This document shows, piece after piece, positions 15,597 through 21,678 of a DNA stretch of 21,678 nucleotides. Position numbers and translations under genes: made by a program. The notes below the pieces were generated by a model. The model worked only from the letters and a program-made list of their open reading frames with translations, ran no database searches and had not been told where the DNA came from. The stretch covers positions 1 to 21,678 of the forward strand of contig CAZHTF010000059.1 in the NCBI GenBank assembly GCA_964535305.1. Reading direction: 5' to 3'. The stretch comes from CAZHTF01 sp964535305. Its GTDB lineage: Bacteria > Planctomycetota > Phycisphaerae > UBA1845 > Fen-1342. Positions within the stretch are counted from its first letter, which is position 1. Each line of letters opens with the position of its first letter.

Positions 15597-16131
15597 TGGC
15601 TTTCCGCCTCAGCACGAAGTCAATGTTGGGTCTCGTAAGCGCCGGGTCGGAGAATCCTTCCGGTGCCGCCTGTGTTTCGCCCGCGAAATCGTGCGTAAAC
15701 GTAATGGCGTCGGTCGGGCAGGCCGTCGCGCAGGCCGGTTCGAGCCCCGCATCCAAGCGATGAACGCACATCGTGCACTTGCTCACTTTGTTCGTCTCTG
15801 TGTCGATGCGCGGCGCGCCATAGGGGCACGCAAACATGCAATAGCGGCAACCGATGCACTTCTCCTGGTCGATCAGCACCACGCCGTCGCTCGCGCGCTT
15901 GGTGATTGCGCCCGTCACCGGACACGCCTTGAGGCACGCCGGCTCGTTGCAGTGATTGCACGTCAGGGACACGAACTCCCGCGCGACCGCCGGGTATACG
16001 CCGCGCTCATGCTCAATGACCAGTCGCCAGTCGGTTCGGAGTGGCGTCTTGTTCTCGGCCTTGCAGGCCACGAAGCAGGACCGGCAGCCGATGCAGCGGT
16101 TCAGGTCAAATGCCCATCCAACGTGTGCCAC
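15589..16131 (-). CDS. four-cluster [4Fe-4S] electron-transfer subunit (DmsB/PhsB/TtrB type)
   Basis: The 180-residue product is the iron-sulfur partner of the molybdoenzyme. Four cysteine groups are visible: CIGCRSCFVAC, CNHCNEPACLKAC, CIGCRYCMFAC and CTMC followed 11 residues later by CATAC. These 16 cysteines suit four [4Fe-4S] clusters as in DmsB-like subunits. It has no signal peptide, so it would be exported with the Tat-dependent partner as a pair. The start is GTG at 16129-16131: a strong GGAGG lies 7 bases before it and the residues after it (AHVGWAFDLNRCIGC) fit the family N-terminus. It follows the catalytic gene by 18 bases and overlaps the chaperone gene by 8 bases. No C-terminal membrane anchor follows the clusters. 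Confidence 0.93.
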   Translation of the reverse strand: MAHVGWAFDLNRCIGCRSCFVACKAENKTPLRTDWRLVIEHERGVYPAVAREFVSLTCNHCNEPACLKACPVTGAITKRASDGVVLIDQEKCIGCRYCMFACPYGAPRIDTETNKVSKCTMCVHRLDAGLEPACATACPTDAITFTHDFAGETQAAPEGFSDPALTRPNIDFVLRRKANG

Positions 16132-16138
16132 GGTCGAT

Positions 16139-16143
16139 CCTCC
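16139..16143 (-). promoter_or_regulatory. Shine-Dalgarno that fixes a GTG start
   Basis: On the minus strand GGAGG sits 7 bases before GTG (16129-16131) of the iron-sulfur subunit, in the short gap after the molybdoenzyme stop. It supports this non-ATG start. Confidence 0.65.
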
Positions 16144-16149
16144 TCGTTT

Positions 16150-18975
16150 CTAGGCCTTCACAACCTGCACGCGCGTGTCCGAGAACGACGCGCTTGCGCC
16201 AATCTTGTCTTGTAGCGTGACGTTTCCAAGGTGTGGATCGAGTCGCATGATCGTGTTGGCCGGGACGCCCTTGCCGCGCGTCGGGTCGTGGGCCGCATCG
16301 ACGCCGTTGGCCTTGTACGGCCGAGACGACATCTCCCAATGCCCAAAGTGGTGCGAGACGCCGATCACACCGGGACAGAGCGTCTCCGTCACGCGGGCAC
16401 GCCCAACGACGCCGGTCGGAGCGGAAGCGGAAGTGACGCGGATTTCGTCGCCGGTACGAATGCCCCGCGCGCTCGCATCCCGCGAACTGATCTCGATGAA
16501 ATTCTCGGGCTGAATAGAGACCAGCCACGGGTAGCGGATCGTGTGCATCTGGGTGTGCCAGGAGAGCTTGTATGTCACCATTTGCAGCGGAAACGCGGCG
16601 TCGAGCGGGTCGACCGGGTTGCCCATCGCGTCGGCGATGGCTTCGTGCTTTCCGACGCCGTCAAAGTACGCGCCGGTCATCGAGTCGCGTGTTTTTGCGA
16701 GCTTCTCTGAGAAGAAATACAATCGGGTCGAGAAGCGGTTGCGCAGCTTCTCCCCGTCATAGGCCCGATCCGCATTCTCGAACCGGCCGCCGCGGGCGAG
16801 CAGATAGTCGATACCCGGTCCGCTCGCATCGGCCCCGATGTTGGTGAGAATCTGCTTCCAGAAGTCCCACGCGCGGTTCCAGGGAACTTGAAGGCCCATC
16901 GCCTTGCCGATGCCGATCAGGATGTCTTCGAGCGTCTTGGTGTTGGGCAGTACGCCGGTGTAATTCATGTCGGCGTCCAGCGTGCCCACGACCGGCTGGC
17001 GGACGCCGTGCAGCTTGGTCACAATCGTGGGCGCCACCGTCACCGCCGTCCAACGCTCGAAGTACGTCGTGTCGGGCAGGATGTAATCCGCCCAGGCGGC
17101 GACTTCACCCATGGCGATGTCGATCGCGACCACCAGTTCGACCTTGGTCTCATCGGCGATGGTGCGCTCCCAAACGGCCCGCGCGCCGGGCGTCGAATAG
17201 GGTATTCCATTCCAGTACAGGATCAGCGCCTTGATCGGATAGGGGTAGCCCTGCTCGATGCTCGGAATGATCTCCTGAAAATTGTAGTGACGTGCGACTG
17301 GAAACCAGGGCCGGCGGGCTGGATAGCCGTTGTTGGCGAACTCGGTGCTCGTGTCGTAGGACTTGCCGACGCGCGTAAGCGGAATACCAGCTTCCGTGAC
17401 CTTGCCGGGGAAGGAATTCGGATCATATGGCGCGCCGGGAAAGGCGTCTTTCCAACCGCCGCCGCCGAACGCGAGGCCGCCCTTCCAATTGAAGTTGCCC
17501 ACCAGAAGATTGAGAGAAAGGATCGCCAAGCCCGTATACGTTCCGTTCGTATGCTGCACTGGGCCGCGGTACATCGTCACGCTGCCGCGCCGCCCGGCGG
17601 TCGCGAGCTGCTGCGCCAACGACTGAATCGTGGCCACGTCCACGCCGCAGATCGCGGAGTACTCGTCGATCGTTTTCTCGCGGACACGCTCGACGTACAG
17701 TTGGAACGCGGTTTTGCAGGTGATTCCGTTCACGACTACTGTGCCCGGCAGCAGGTCGGCGGAGTTCACGGTGTTGAACTTCACCGCGGCACCGCCGGTC
17801 CAGACGACGAAATCCGTGCTCGTCCCGCCGGAGATCCCCGCCTCGTCGGCGCGAAGGAACGCCAATGGATGCCCGCCGACGATCTTCACAAGCAGGGTTG
17901 CATCCGTAACGTTCAATTCGTTGGTTGGGTTGGCCGCGCCGTCATGCGGGCGTTGCAGGAAGGCCGTGTTGTAAAGGTCATTATCGATGATGTACCGCCC
18001 GATCGCCAGCGCCAGGGCGGCATCGACGCCCGGCTTGATCGGCACCCAGGCGCCCTTCGACGCCGCGACGTTGCAGTGTGGGTCAACGACGTACAGCTTG
18101 CCGCCGCGCTCGACCATCTCGATCACCTTGCGCGCGAGCGGCAGGAAAGGGAAGTTGGCAGAGCAAGGATCGGAGCCGAACCAGAGCACGAAGTTCGCAT
18201 GCAGCAAGTCGGGTTTGGTGTGATCTTTGAACGATGCCGCAATGCCGTTGCCCGTCAGCAGTTCGTGCGCCGTGTGATGGCTTTCCTCGCAGATGCTGGT
18301 ATGGTCGTGGCGGGCGTTGACCGTGCCGACGACGTTTTTCCAGAACAGGTCGGTGAAGCGCGACTGCTGATTGCGCCCGCCGGAGAACATGATCTGGTTG
18401 ACTTTCTTGCCCAACTCCGGCGCGGCCGGATCGATCGGCGTGTTCAAATCTCGGAGCGATGCCAGCTTTGCGCCGATTTCCGAAAAGGCCTGTTCCCATG
18501 AGATGGTCTGCCACTGCCCCGACCCGCGCGGGCCGACGCGCTTCAGCGGCTCCTTCAGGCGATAGGGATCGTATAGCGACTGCATCCCCGCGAGCCCCTT
18601 CGCGCACAGTGTCGCCGGCAACAGCCTTGCTGCGGCGGCATCGGTCTCAAAGGGCAGGTGGGCGTCCGAGTTGCACGGGTTGAACGGGTTGCCGTCAATT
18701 TTGACGAGTACACCGTCCACGACCTTGCAGCGAATGCCGCAGCGTCCGTGACAGCCTTGGCAGGTGCTGTATTTGATTTGGACGCGCGGGTCGGTTTCGA
18801 TCAGCACCGGATCGCCGAAGCTGGCAGCCAAGGCAGAGTTCTCGCGAAAGAACATCCCGCCAAACGCGCCCGCGGCGGCGAACGCAGCCGTGGACCTGAG
18901 GAACGCGCGCCGCGTTACCTGCTGGTAGTCCCAGCTCGCGGCGTCGGGGCCGGGCACGCTCTTGATGCGGACCAT
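16150..18975 (-). CDS. Tat-exported molybdopterin oxidoreductase, catalytic subunit (DMSO reductase superfamily)
   Basis: The 941-residue enzyme has a twin-arginine signal, TRRAFLRSTAAF (Arg22-Arg23), so it folds in the cytoplasm and works outside the membrane. A [4Fe-4S] site is read from CQGCHGRCGIRC (Cys72, Cys75, Cys79) with Cys124 in LCAKG. Cys229 in TSICEESHHT lies where the molybdenum-ligating residue is expected, pointing to a cysteine-ligated clade. The C-terminal cofactor domain has EISSRDASARGIRTGDEIRV and SHHFGHWEMSSRPY. The tetrathionate/arsenate/selenate/polysulfide reductase clade is my closest match by layout, but the substrate and direction cannot be set. ATG 18975 was chosen because AGGAG precedes it by 6 bases; upstream in-frame sequence reads like read-through of the cytochrome gene. 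It sits 32 bases after the triheme gene and 18 before the Fe-S subunit. Confidence 0.95.
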   Translation of the reverse strand: MVRIKSVPGPDAASWDYQQVTRRAFLRSTAAFAAAGAFGGMFFRENSALAASFGDPVLIETDPRVQIKYSTCQGCHGRCGIRCKVVDGVLVKIDGNPFNPCNSDAHLPFETDAAAARLLPATLCAKGLAGMQSLYDPYRLKEPLKRVGPRGSGQWQTISWEQAFSEIGAKLASLRDLNTPIDPAAPELGKKVNQIMFSGGRNQQSRFTDLFWKNVVGTVNARHDHTSICEESHHTAHELLTGNGIAASFKDHTKPDLLHANFVLWFGSDPCSANFPFLPLARKVIEMVERGGKLYVVDPHCNVAASKGAWVPIKPGVDAALALAIGRYIIDNDLYNTAFLQRPHDGAANPTNELNVTDATLLVKIVGGHPLAFLRADEAGISGGTSTDFVVWTGGAAVKFNTVNSADLLPGTVVVNGITCKTAFQLYVERVREKTIDEYSAICGVDVATIQSLAQQLATAGRRGSVTMYRGPVQHTNGTYTGLAILSLNLLVGNFNWKGGLAFGGGGWKDAFPGAPYDPNSFPGKVTEAGIPLTRVGKSYDTSTEFANNGYPARRPWFPVARHYNFQEIIPSIEQGYPYPIKALILYWNGIPYSTPGARAVWERTIADETKVELVVAIDIAMGEVAAWADYILPDTTYFERWTAVTVAPTIVTKLHGVRQPVVGTLDADMNYTGVLPNTKTLEDILIGIGKAMGLQVPWNRAWDFWKQILTNIGADASGPGIDYLLARGGRFENADRAYDGEKLRNRFSTRLYFFSEKLAKTRDSMTGAYFDGVGKHEAIADAMGNPVDPLDAAFPLQMVTYKLSWHTQMHTIRYPWLVSIQPENFIEISSRDASARGIRTGDEIRVTSASAPTGVVGRARVTETLCPGVIGVSHHFGHWEMSSRPYKANGVDAAHDPTRGKGVPANTIMRLDPHLGNVTLQDKIGASASFSDTRVQVVKA

Positions 18976-18981
18976 AAGTCG

Positions 18982-18986
18982 CTCCT
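18982..18986 (-). promoter_or_regulatory. Shine-Dalgarno that fixes the molybdoenzyme start
   Basis: AGGAG on the minus strand lies 6 bases before the ATG at 18973-18975. The 60 residues before this ATG in the same frame have no Tat signal and overlap the upstream cytochrome gene. Confidence 0.65.
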
Positions 18987-19007
18987 TATCCAACCGCGCC
19001 GCGAGGC

Positions 19008-19577
19008 TTAGAAGCCGCGGACGTAGAAAGCCAGGTTTCCGCTTGAATGACACGAAGTGCAGCTTGAATCCGCCGCGAGATCCCGCTCCACATTCACCAG
19101 TTTGCGCAATCCTCCCGCCGAGTGGTTGAGGAAATCCGGGGCATTCTGGTGGCAACTGACGCAGCGAGCGTTACCTTCGCCTAGGAATCCGAACTGCATG
19201 GTGCTGTGAGCGGCCGGCGTTACGCCGTCCAGCGCGACCTCATTGGTGCGCTCGCCGTGACAACCGATGCAATTGGCGTCGTACCGGGCTGAACCGGGGT
19301 CGTGAAGGCCAATGAGGTCGTATCCGATGTTCTTGGCCGGCAAGCCGACCGTGATCTTCGGCGGTTGATCATCGCCGCCCCCCGCGTTGTCGTTGCCATT
19401 CCCTCCCCCGCCGCCGCCGGTGTTATCATTTGTGTTATCGCCGCCGGCGTTGTCGTCAACCGCACCATTGTCATTGGCGTTGTCACCCGGTGGAGGGGTG
19501 AACCACGGACAGCCGCCCATCGGCACGGTCGCGATGGCAAGCAGGGCTGCTGCTGCCAGCCTGAGTGATGACCTCAT
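19008..19577 (-). CDS. triheme c-type cytochrome lipoprotein
   Basis: The 189-residue product is a predicted envelope lipoprotein with a signal ending at MGGC (Cys23). Next, residues 30-70 form a low-complexity spacer of Asn, Asp and Gly (repeats of NDN, NTNDN, and a run of Gly). The mature domain has three CxxCH heme sites: CIGCH, CVSCH and CTSCH, the first in a region resembling GxxDxNCIGCHGE. Extra His residues nearby can serve as distal ligands. It probably carries electrons to or from the molybdoenzyme encoded just downstream (32 bases). ATG 19577 was taken because AAGGAG lies 6 bases before it; the long upstream open frame is not cytochrome-like. The start overlaps, in an ATGA, the stop of another frame (19574) that may be the real end of the regulator gene. 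Confidence 0.85.
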   Translation of the reverse strand: MRSSLRLAAAALLAIATVPMGGCPWFTPPPGDNANDNGAVDDNAGGDNTNDNTGGGGGGNGNDNAGGGDDQPPKITVGLPAKNIGYDLIGLHDPGSARYDANCIGCHGERTNEVALDGVTPAAHSTMQFGFLGEGNARCVSCHQNAPDFLNHSAGGLRKLVNVERDLAADSSCTSCHSSGNLAFYVRGF

Positions 19578-19583
19578 ACCGAG

Positions 19584-19589
19584 CTCCTT
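19584..19589 (-). promoter_or_regulatory. Shine-Dalgarno that fixes the cytochrome start
   Basis: AAGGAG on the minus strand, 6 bases before the ATG at 19575-19577. It is a near-perfect site and lies within the end of the regulator region, in line with coupled translation. Confidence 0.65.
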
Positions 19590-19596
19590 ATTTTCC

Positions 19597-20223
19597 TCAA
19601 CCAGAAGGCCGCCGGCGTCGGGCCGTGCCCCTGCTGGGCGATTTGCGCGAAGTCGACGCGATGGATGCAGATGTACAGGCACGGGTCGCTCGCTTTGGGT
19701 TCGACGTGGATTTGCGAAGCAGTCCAGCCCCCTGGCCGGGGCTGCCCTTGCCCGCGCGTCCGTTGCCGCCCAGTTTCCCAGTAAGCGGCGCGCCAGGACC
19801 GCAGCAACCCTGAACTCCGCGTTCGTAGTCAGCGACCTCTCTGAGCGACAAGTTGGCCAGATGCGCCCGGATGCGTGCCTTCTCTGCCTTCCAGAACTCA
19901 TGTGTCGGACATGCCCGCTGTTCCGAACACTCCTCGAGCCCAAGAAGGCAGCCGCCGAAACACTCGGATCCGTCCACAGCTTCCACGACTTCAAGAACGC
20001 TGACGGCATTGGCGGGTCGGCACAGGCGGTAGCCGCCTAGGTAGCCGCGTTTCGTTTCGATCAGCCCGGCGCGACTCAGCGCATGAAGGATCTGTGATAG
20101 ATAGGGGCCCGGCACGCCGGTGCATTTGACGATGTCTTTGGCGAGAACCCAACGCTGCCCAGGGTCATCTAAACAGCTCAGGGCGAGCACTGCGTAACCG
20201 GATGTGTGAGAGAGCGCCAGCAT
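19597..20223 (-). CDS. Rrf2-family transcriptional regulator, 3' end probably frameshifted
   Basis: The N-terminal 140 residues are a complete Rrf2 protein: a winged helix with MLALSHTSGYAVLALSCL, LAKDIVKCTGVPGPYLSQILHAL (recognition helix) and KRGYLGGYRL, then ECFGGCLLGLEECSEQRACP. The last segment holds Cys88, Cys92, Cys99 and Cys105; in IscR and NsrR, three cysteines here bind an iron-sulfur cluster that senses redox state, NO or iron. Here one would expect a similar sensor controlling the operon. ATG 20223 was chosen over the TTG 15 bases upstream, as it matches the family start. As annotated, residues 139-208 form a Gly/Ser/Arg-rich tail unlike the family. From about 19720 down to 19574 another frame has far better codon third positions; see findings. 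It is followed 19 bases later by the cytochrome gene. Confidence 0.85.
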   Translation of the reverse strand: MLALSHTSGYAVLALSCLDDPGQRWVLAKDIVKCTGVPGPYLSQILHALSRAGLIETKRGYLGGYRLCRPANAVSVLEVVEAVDGSECFGGCLLGLEECSEQRACPTHEFWKAEKARIRAHLANLSLREVADYERGVQGCCGPGAPLTGKLGGNGRAGKGSPGQGAGLLRKSTSNPKRATRACTSASIASTSRKSPSRGTARRRRPSG

Positions 20224-20270
20224 CGACGCACCGTTCAACTGCTGGAACTGTACACCATGATGAGCTGCGT

Positions 20271-20299
20271 ATCAAGAAAATTGATTAAATAGCGATCAA
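20271..20299. repeat. alternating inverted repeats in the regulator promoter (candidate operator)
   Basis: ATCAA (20271-20275), TTGAT (20281-20285) and ATCAA (20295-20299) form two overlapping inverted repeats with 5- and 9-base spacers. They surround the -10 box of the predicted promoter, in an AT-rich stretch about 50-75 bases before the Rrf2 start. Rrf2 proteins often bind such dyads at their own promoter. The arms are short, so chance is possible. Confidence 0.45.
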
Positions 20300-20312
20300 C
20301 AATAGAAGCCAA
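20284..20312 (-). promoter_or_regulatory. sigma-70-like promoter of the molybdoenzyme operon
   Basis: On the minus strand TTGGCT (20307-20312, four of six) is followed after exactly 17 bases by TTTAAT (20284-20289, five of six). Transcription would begin near 20277 and read through the regulator gene into the rest of the operon. The -10 lies inside the inverted repeats, where a bound regulator would block it. Confidence 0.55.
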
Positions 20313-20910
20313 CGCGCCAGGATGGCGCAACGCTATGACACCAAGAGACTTGCATTCCAACTACTGGCCGGGACCGCGGGCGAGAATCGATGCGATTTCA
20401 CGCCGGCGGTGGGCGGGCGAGAGAACCGAGGGGCAGTTCGGCGGCATGAGCAGACTCCGAGGTGTCTGCTCGTTACATACGCCGCCGGAGCCGCGCCTGC
20501 CCAACGATTCGCATAACCTGAGGGGCGGTCGTTTCGCGCAACTCCGTCGACTGCCTCGCAACCCGCCGTGTGGTAAACTGCGGCCAGTCCGCCTGTTTCC
20601 AGCACTGCGACGCGACGGAACCGTGACACTCGGCCAGCGCAACTTCTAATCGATCCTGCAAGCGACTTTACGTTAACGGAATCCGGCCCGCTGTTTCGAG
20701 GGAACCGGGTTATATCCCTAGCCCGACCAATCAACCAACAGTGCGGCGATTGCTGCCGGTTCTTACCGAGTTGTCACAGCTTATCAGTCCAACAAGCCAT
20801 GGCATGGAGGGCCGAGGGCACGCATTGGACGCGCAGGTTACCCAGTGCGGCGGCTTTTCTCGGCCGGTTCTTCCCGGTAGAGCAACTCATTCAATGTTCA
20901 CCGAAAAAGG
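20313..20910. other. about 600 bases with no supportable gene
   Basis: Several open frames of 60-155 codons occur on both strands, for example one from an ATG at 20322 on the plus strand with AGG before it, but none has a recognisable domain, and codon third positions do not favour any single frame clearly. No transfer RNA or CRISPR pattern was found by eye. Sequence composition is mixed and slightly less GC-rich than neighbours. A TATATC and a TAAACT hexamer occur but lack good partners. Confidence 0.4.
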
Positions 20911-20913
20911 CTG

Positions 20914-20931
20914 TGGAGTCACAAGACTCCA
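20914..20931. repeat. perfect hairpin just before a -10 box
   Basis: TGGAGTC (20914-20920) and GACTCCA (20925-20931) form seven perfect base pairs around the loop ACAA. No T-run follows, but a TATAAT box begins four bases later. It may be an operator for the PEP-CTERM gene. Confidence 0.5.
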
Positions 20932-20934
20932 GAG

Positions 20935-20940
20935 TATAAT
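20935..20940 (+). promoter_or_regulatory. consensus -10 box of the PEP-CTERM gene
   Basis: TATAAT matches the consensus at all six bases, 83 bases before the ATG at 21024. The -35 position (20912-20917, TGTGGA) matches poorly and is covered by the hairpin, so the promoter probably needs an activator or another sigma factor. Confidence 0.5.
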
Positions 20941-21023
20941 TTCGCGACGGGAGGAGAAGCGGCTCGCCTGGTCGGCACGTGGCCGATCCTGCGAGTTGCC
21001 AGAGACGTTGAGGTGTGAGAGAT

Positions 21024-21632
21024 ATGGTCAAAAACTTGAGTCTAGTTGTTGGAATTGCGTTGCTCGCCGGCACGGCCAGCGCGAACATCGTTGTGAACGG
21101 CTCGTTCGAGAACCCGGCGATCACCAGCGGGTTTATCGCGTACTTCCAGGGTTCAACCTCGATCGCCGGCTGGACAGTTACCGCACCAAGTCCGAGCCAG
21201 GGCGTTGATATCGTCAGTGCAACATTCTTTGCGAATCCCGCGTGGGCCTTTGATGGCGTGCAGGCGGTCGAACTCGCCGGCAGCCCGGGCCGCGGCGGTG
21301 TCGAGCAGGCGCTGCCCACCACGCCGGGACAGGGCTATGTCTTGTCGTTCGCCCTTTCCTCGCAGACCCTCGGCGCAAACCTGGGCGGCGTCTCGGTATT
21401 CTGGGACGGCACGCTGGTCGATACGCTGGACTCCCCGGGCTTCGGCACGTGGCAGACGTTCTCGTACAACGTCACGGGCGGCGCGGGCTCTACCAGCTTA
21501 CTGTCATTCGTCGGCAACATCGACGGCAACATCGGTACGCTCGTGGACAATGTTGTGGTTGTCGTGCCGGAACCCTCCGCCGCCGCGCTCCTCGGCCTCG
21601 GTGGGCTGATGGCCGCCCGCCGACGCCGCTGA
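21024..21632 (+). CDS. PEP-CTERM sorted surface protein with choice-of-anchor/DUF642-like domain
   Basis: The 202-residue product is an exported protein with a C-terminal sorting tail. Residues 1-20 (MVKNLSLVVGIALLAGTASA) form a signal peptide. The mature part starts NIVVNGSFENP and continues with SIAGWTVT, DGVQAVELAGS, GGVEQALPTTPGQGYVLSFAL, the text of DUF642/choice-of-anchor C domains (a beta-sandwich often implied in carbohydrate binding). The tail VPEPSAAALLGLGGLMAARRRR is a PEP-CTERM signal, a hydrophobic helix and Arg cluster, which exosortase processes. No exosortase gene is in this window. I chose ATG 21024 with GAGGTG 8 bases before it; a GTG 9 bases earlier is in frame. The gene stands alone behind a long gap. 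Confidence 0.88.
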   Translation: MVKNLSLVVGIALLAGTASANIVVNGSFENPAITSGFIAYFQGSTSIAGWTVTAPSPSQGVDIVSATFFANPAWAFDGVQAVELAGSPGRGGVEQALPTTPGQGYVLSFALSSQTLGANLGGVSVFWDGTLVDTLDSPGFGTWQTFSYNVTGGAGSTSLLSFVGNIDGNIGTLVDNVVVVVPEPSAAALLGLGGLMAARRRR

Positions 21633-21678
21633 TCCGCTCCATCGTTCATCAATCTCCGTAGCAACAAACCCGGCGAAC

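Noticed and set aside
16888..18501. 537-codon plus-strand frame opposite the molybdoenzyme
   Set aside because: It lies wholly within the antisense of a clear oxidoreductase and has no recognisable domain.
18976..19155. Upstream extension of the molybdoenzyme frame (60 residues)
   Set aside because: It overlaps the cytochrome gene and would bury the Tat signal; the ATG at 18975 has a Shine-Dalgarno.
20322..20516. 64-codon plus-strand frame divergent from the regulator
   Set aside because: It has an AGG before its ATG but no domain and no clear codon bias; not enough to call a gene.
20333..20734. 133-codon minus-strand frame in the gap
   Set aside because: No recognisable motif; overlaps plus frames of equal quality.

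Overview
The window is GC-rich bacterial DNA that most likely comes from a planctomycete, probably of the Phycisphaerae or a relative. The signs are an ECF-type sigma factor of the TIGR02999 kind next to a transmembrane Ser/Thr kinase with tetratricopeptide repeats, a PEP-CTERM protein, many lipoproteins including one with an Asn/Asp/Gly-rich spacer, and tandem small redox lipoproteins. This placement is inferred from gene content, not from a database search.

Left part (1-3107, all minus strand): the 5' end of an FHA-domain gene runs off the window edge. Upstream of it lies a 64-residue predicted lipoprotein, then dnaA, then a double-GNAT acetyltransferase. The stretch between dnaA and the acetyltransferase gene holds a perfect DnaA box (TTATCCACA) and a sigma-70-like promoter reading into dnaA, so dnaA is probably autoregulated and an origin may lie nearby.

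Plus-strand envelope cluster (3125-6800): a good sigma-70 promoter drives a secreted peroxiredoxin/thioredoxin-like protein, a thioredoxin-fold lipoprotein that has lost the CxxC pair, an NHL-repeat lipoprotein, and lgt, the enzyme that lipidates such lipoproteins. This Lgt carries a long charged insertion. A bulged hairpin between lgt and the convergent kinase gene may end transcription.

Signalling and protease region (7053-13975): a sigma factor and kinase pair on the minus strand (1-base gap) diverges from a large M64-family metallopeptidase lipoprotein on the plus strand. A terminator-like hairpin precedes the peptidase gene.

Molybdoenzyme operon (14282-20312, minus strand): an Rrf2-type regulator with four clustered cysteines, a triheme cytochrome c lipoprotein, a Tat-exported molybdopterin oxidoreductase, a four-cluster ferredoxin-type subunit, a TorD-type chaperone and a MOSC-domain protein lie in close series. 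A promoter overlapped by inverted repeats sits ahead of the regulator. No membrane quinol subunit is present, so the triheme lipoprotein may connect the enzyme to its redox partner. The substrate cannot be read from sequence. The 3' end of the regulator gene looks frameshifted.

Right end (20313-21678): about 700 bases without a convincing gene, then a short promoter-like element with a perfect hairpin and a PEP-CTERM protein with a choice-of-anchor/DUF642-like domain.
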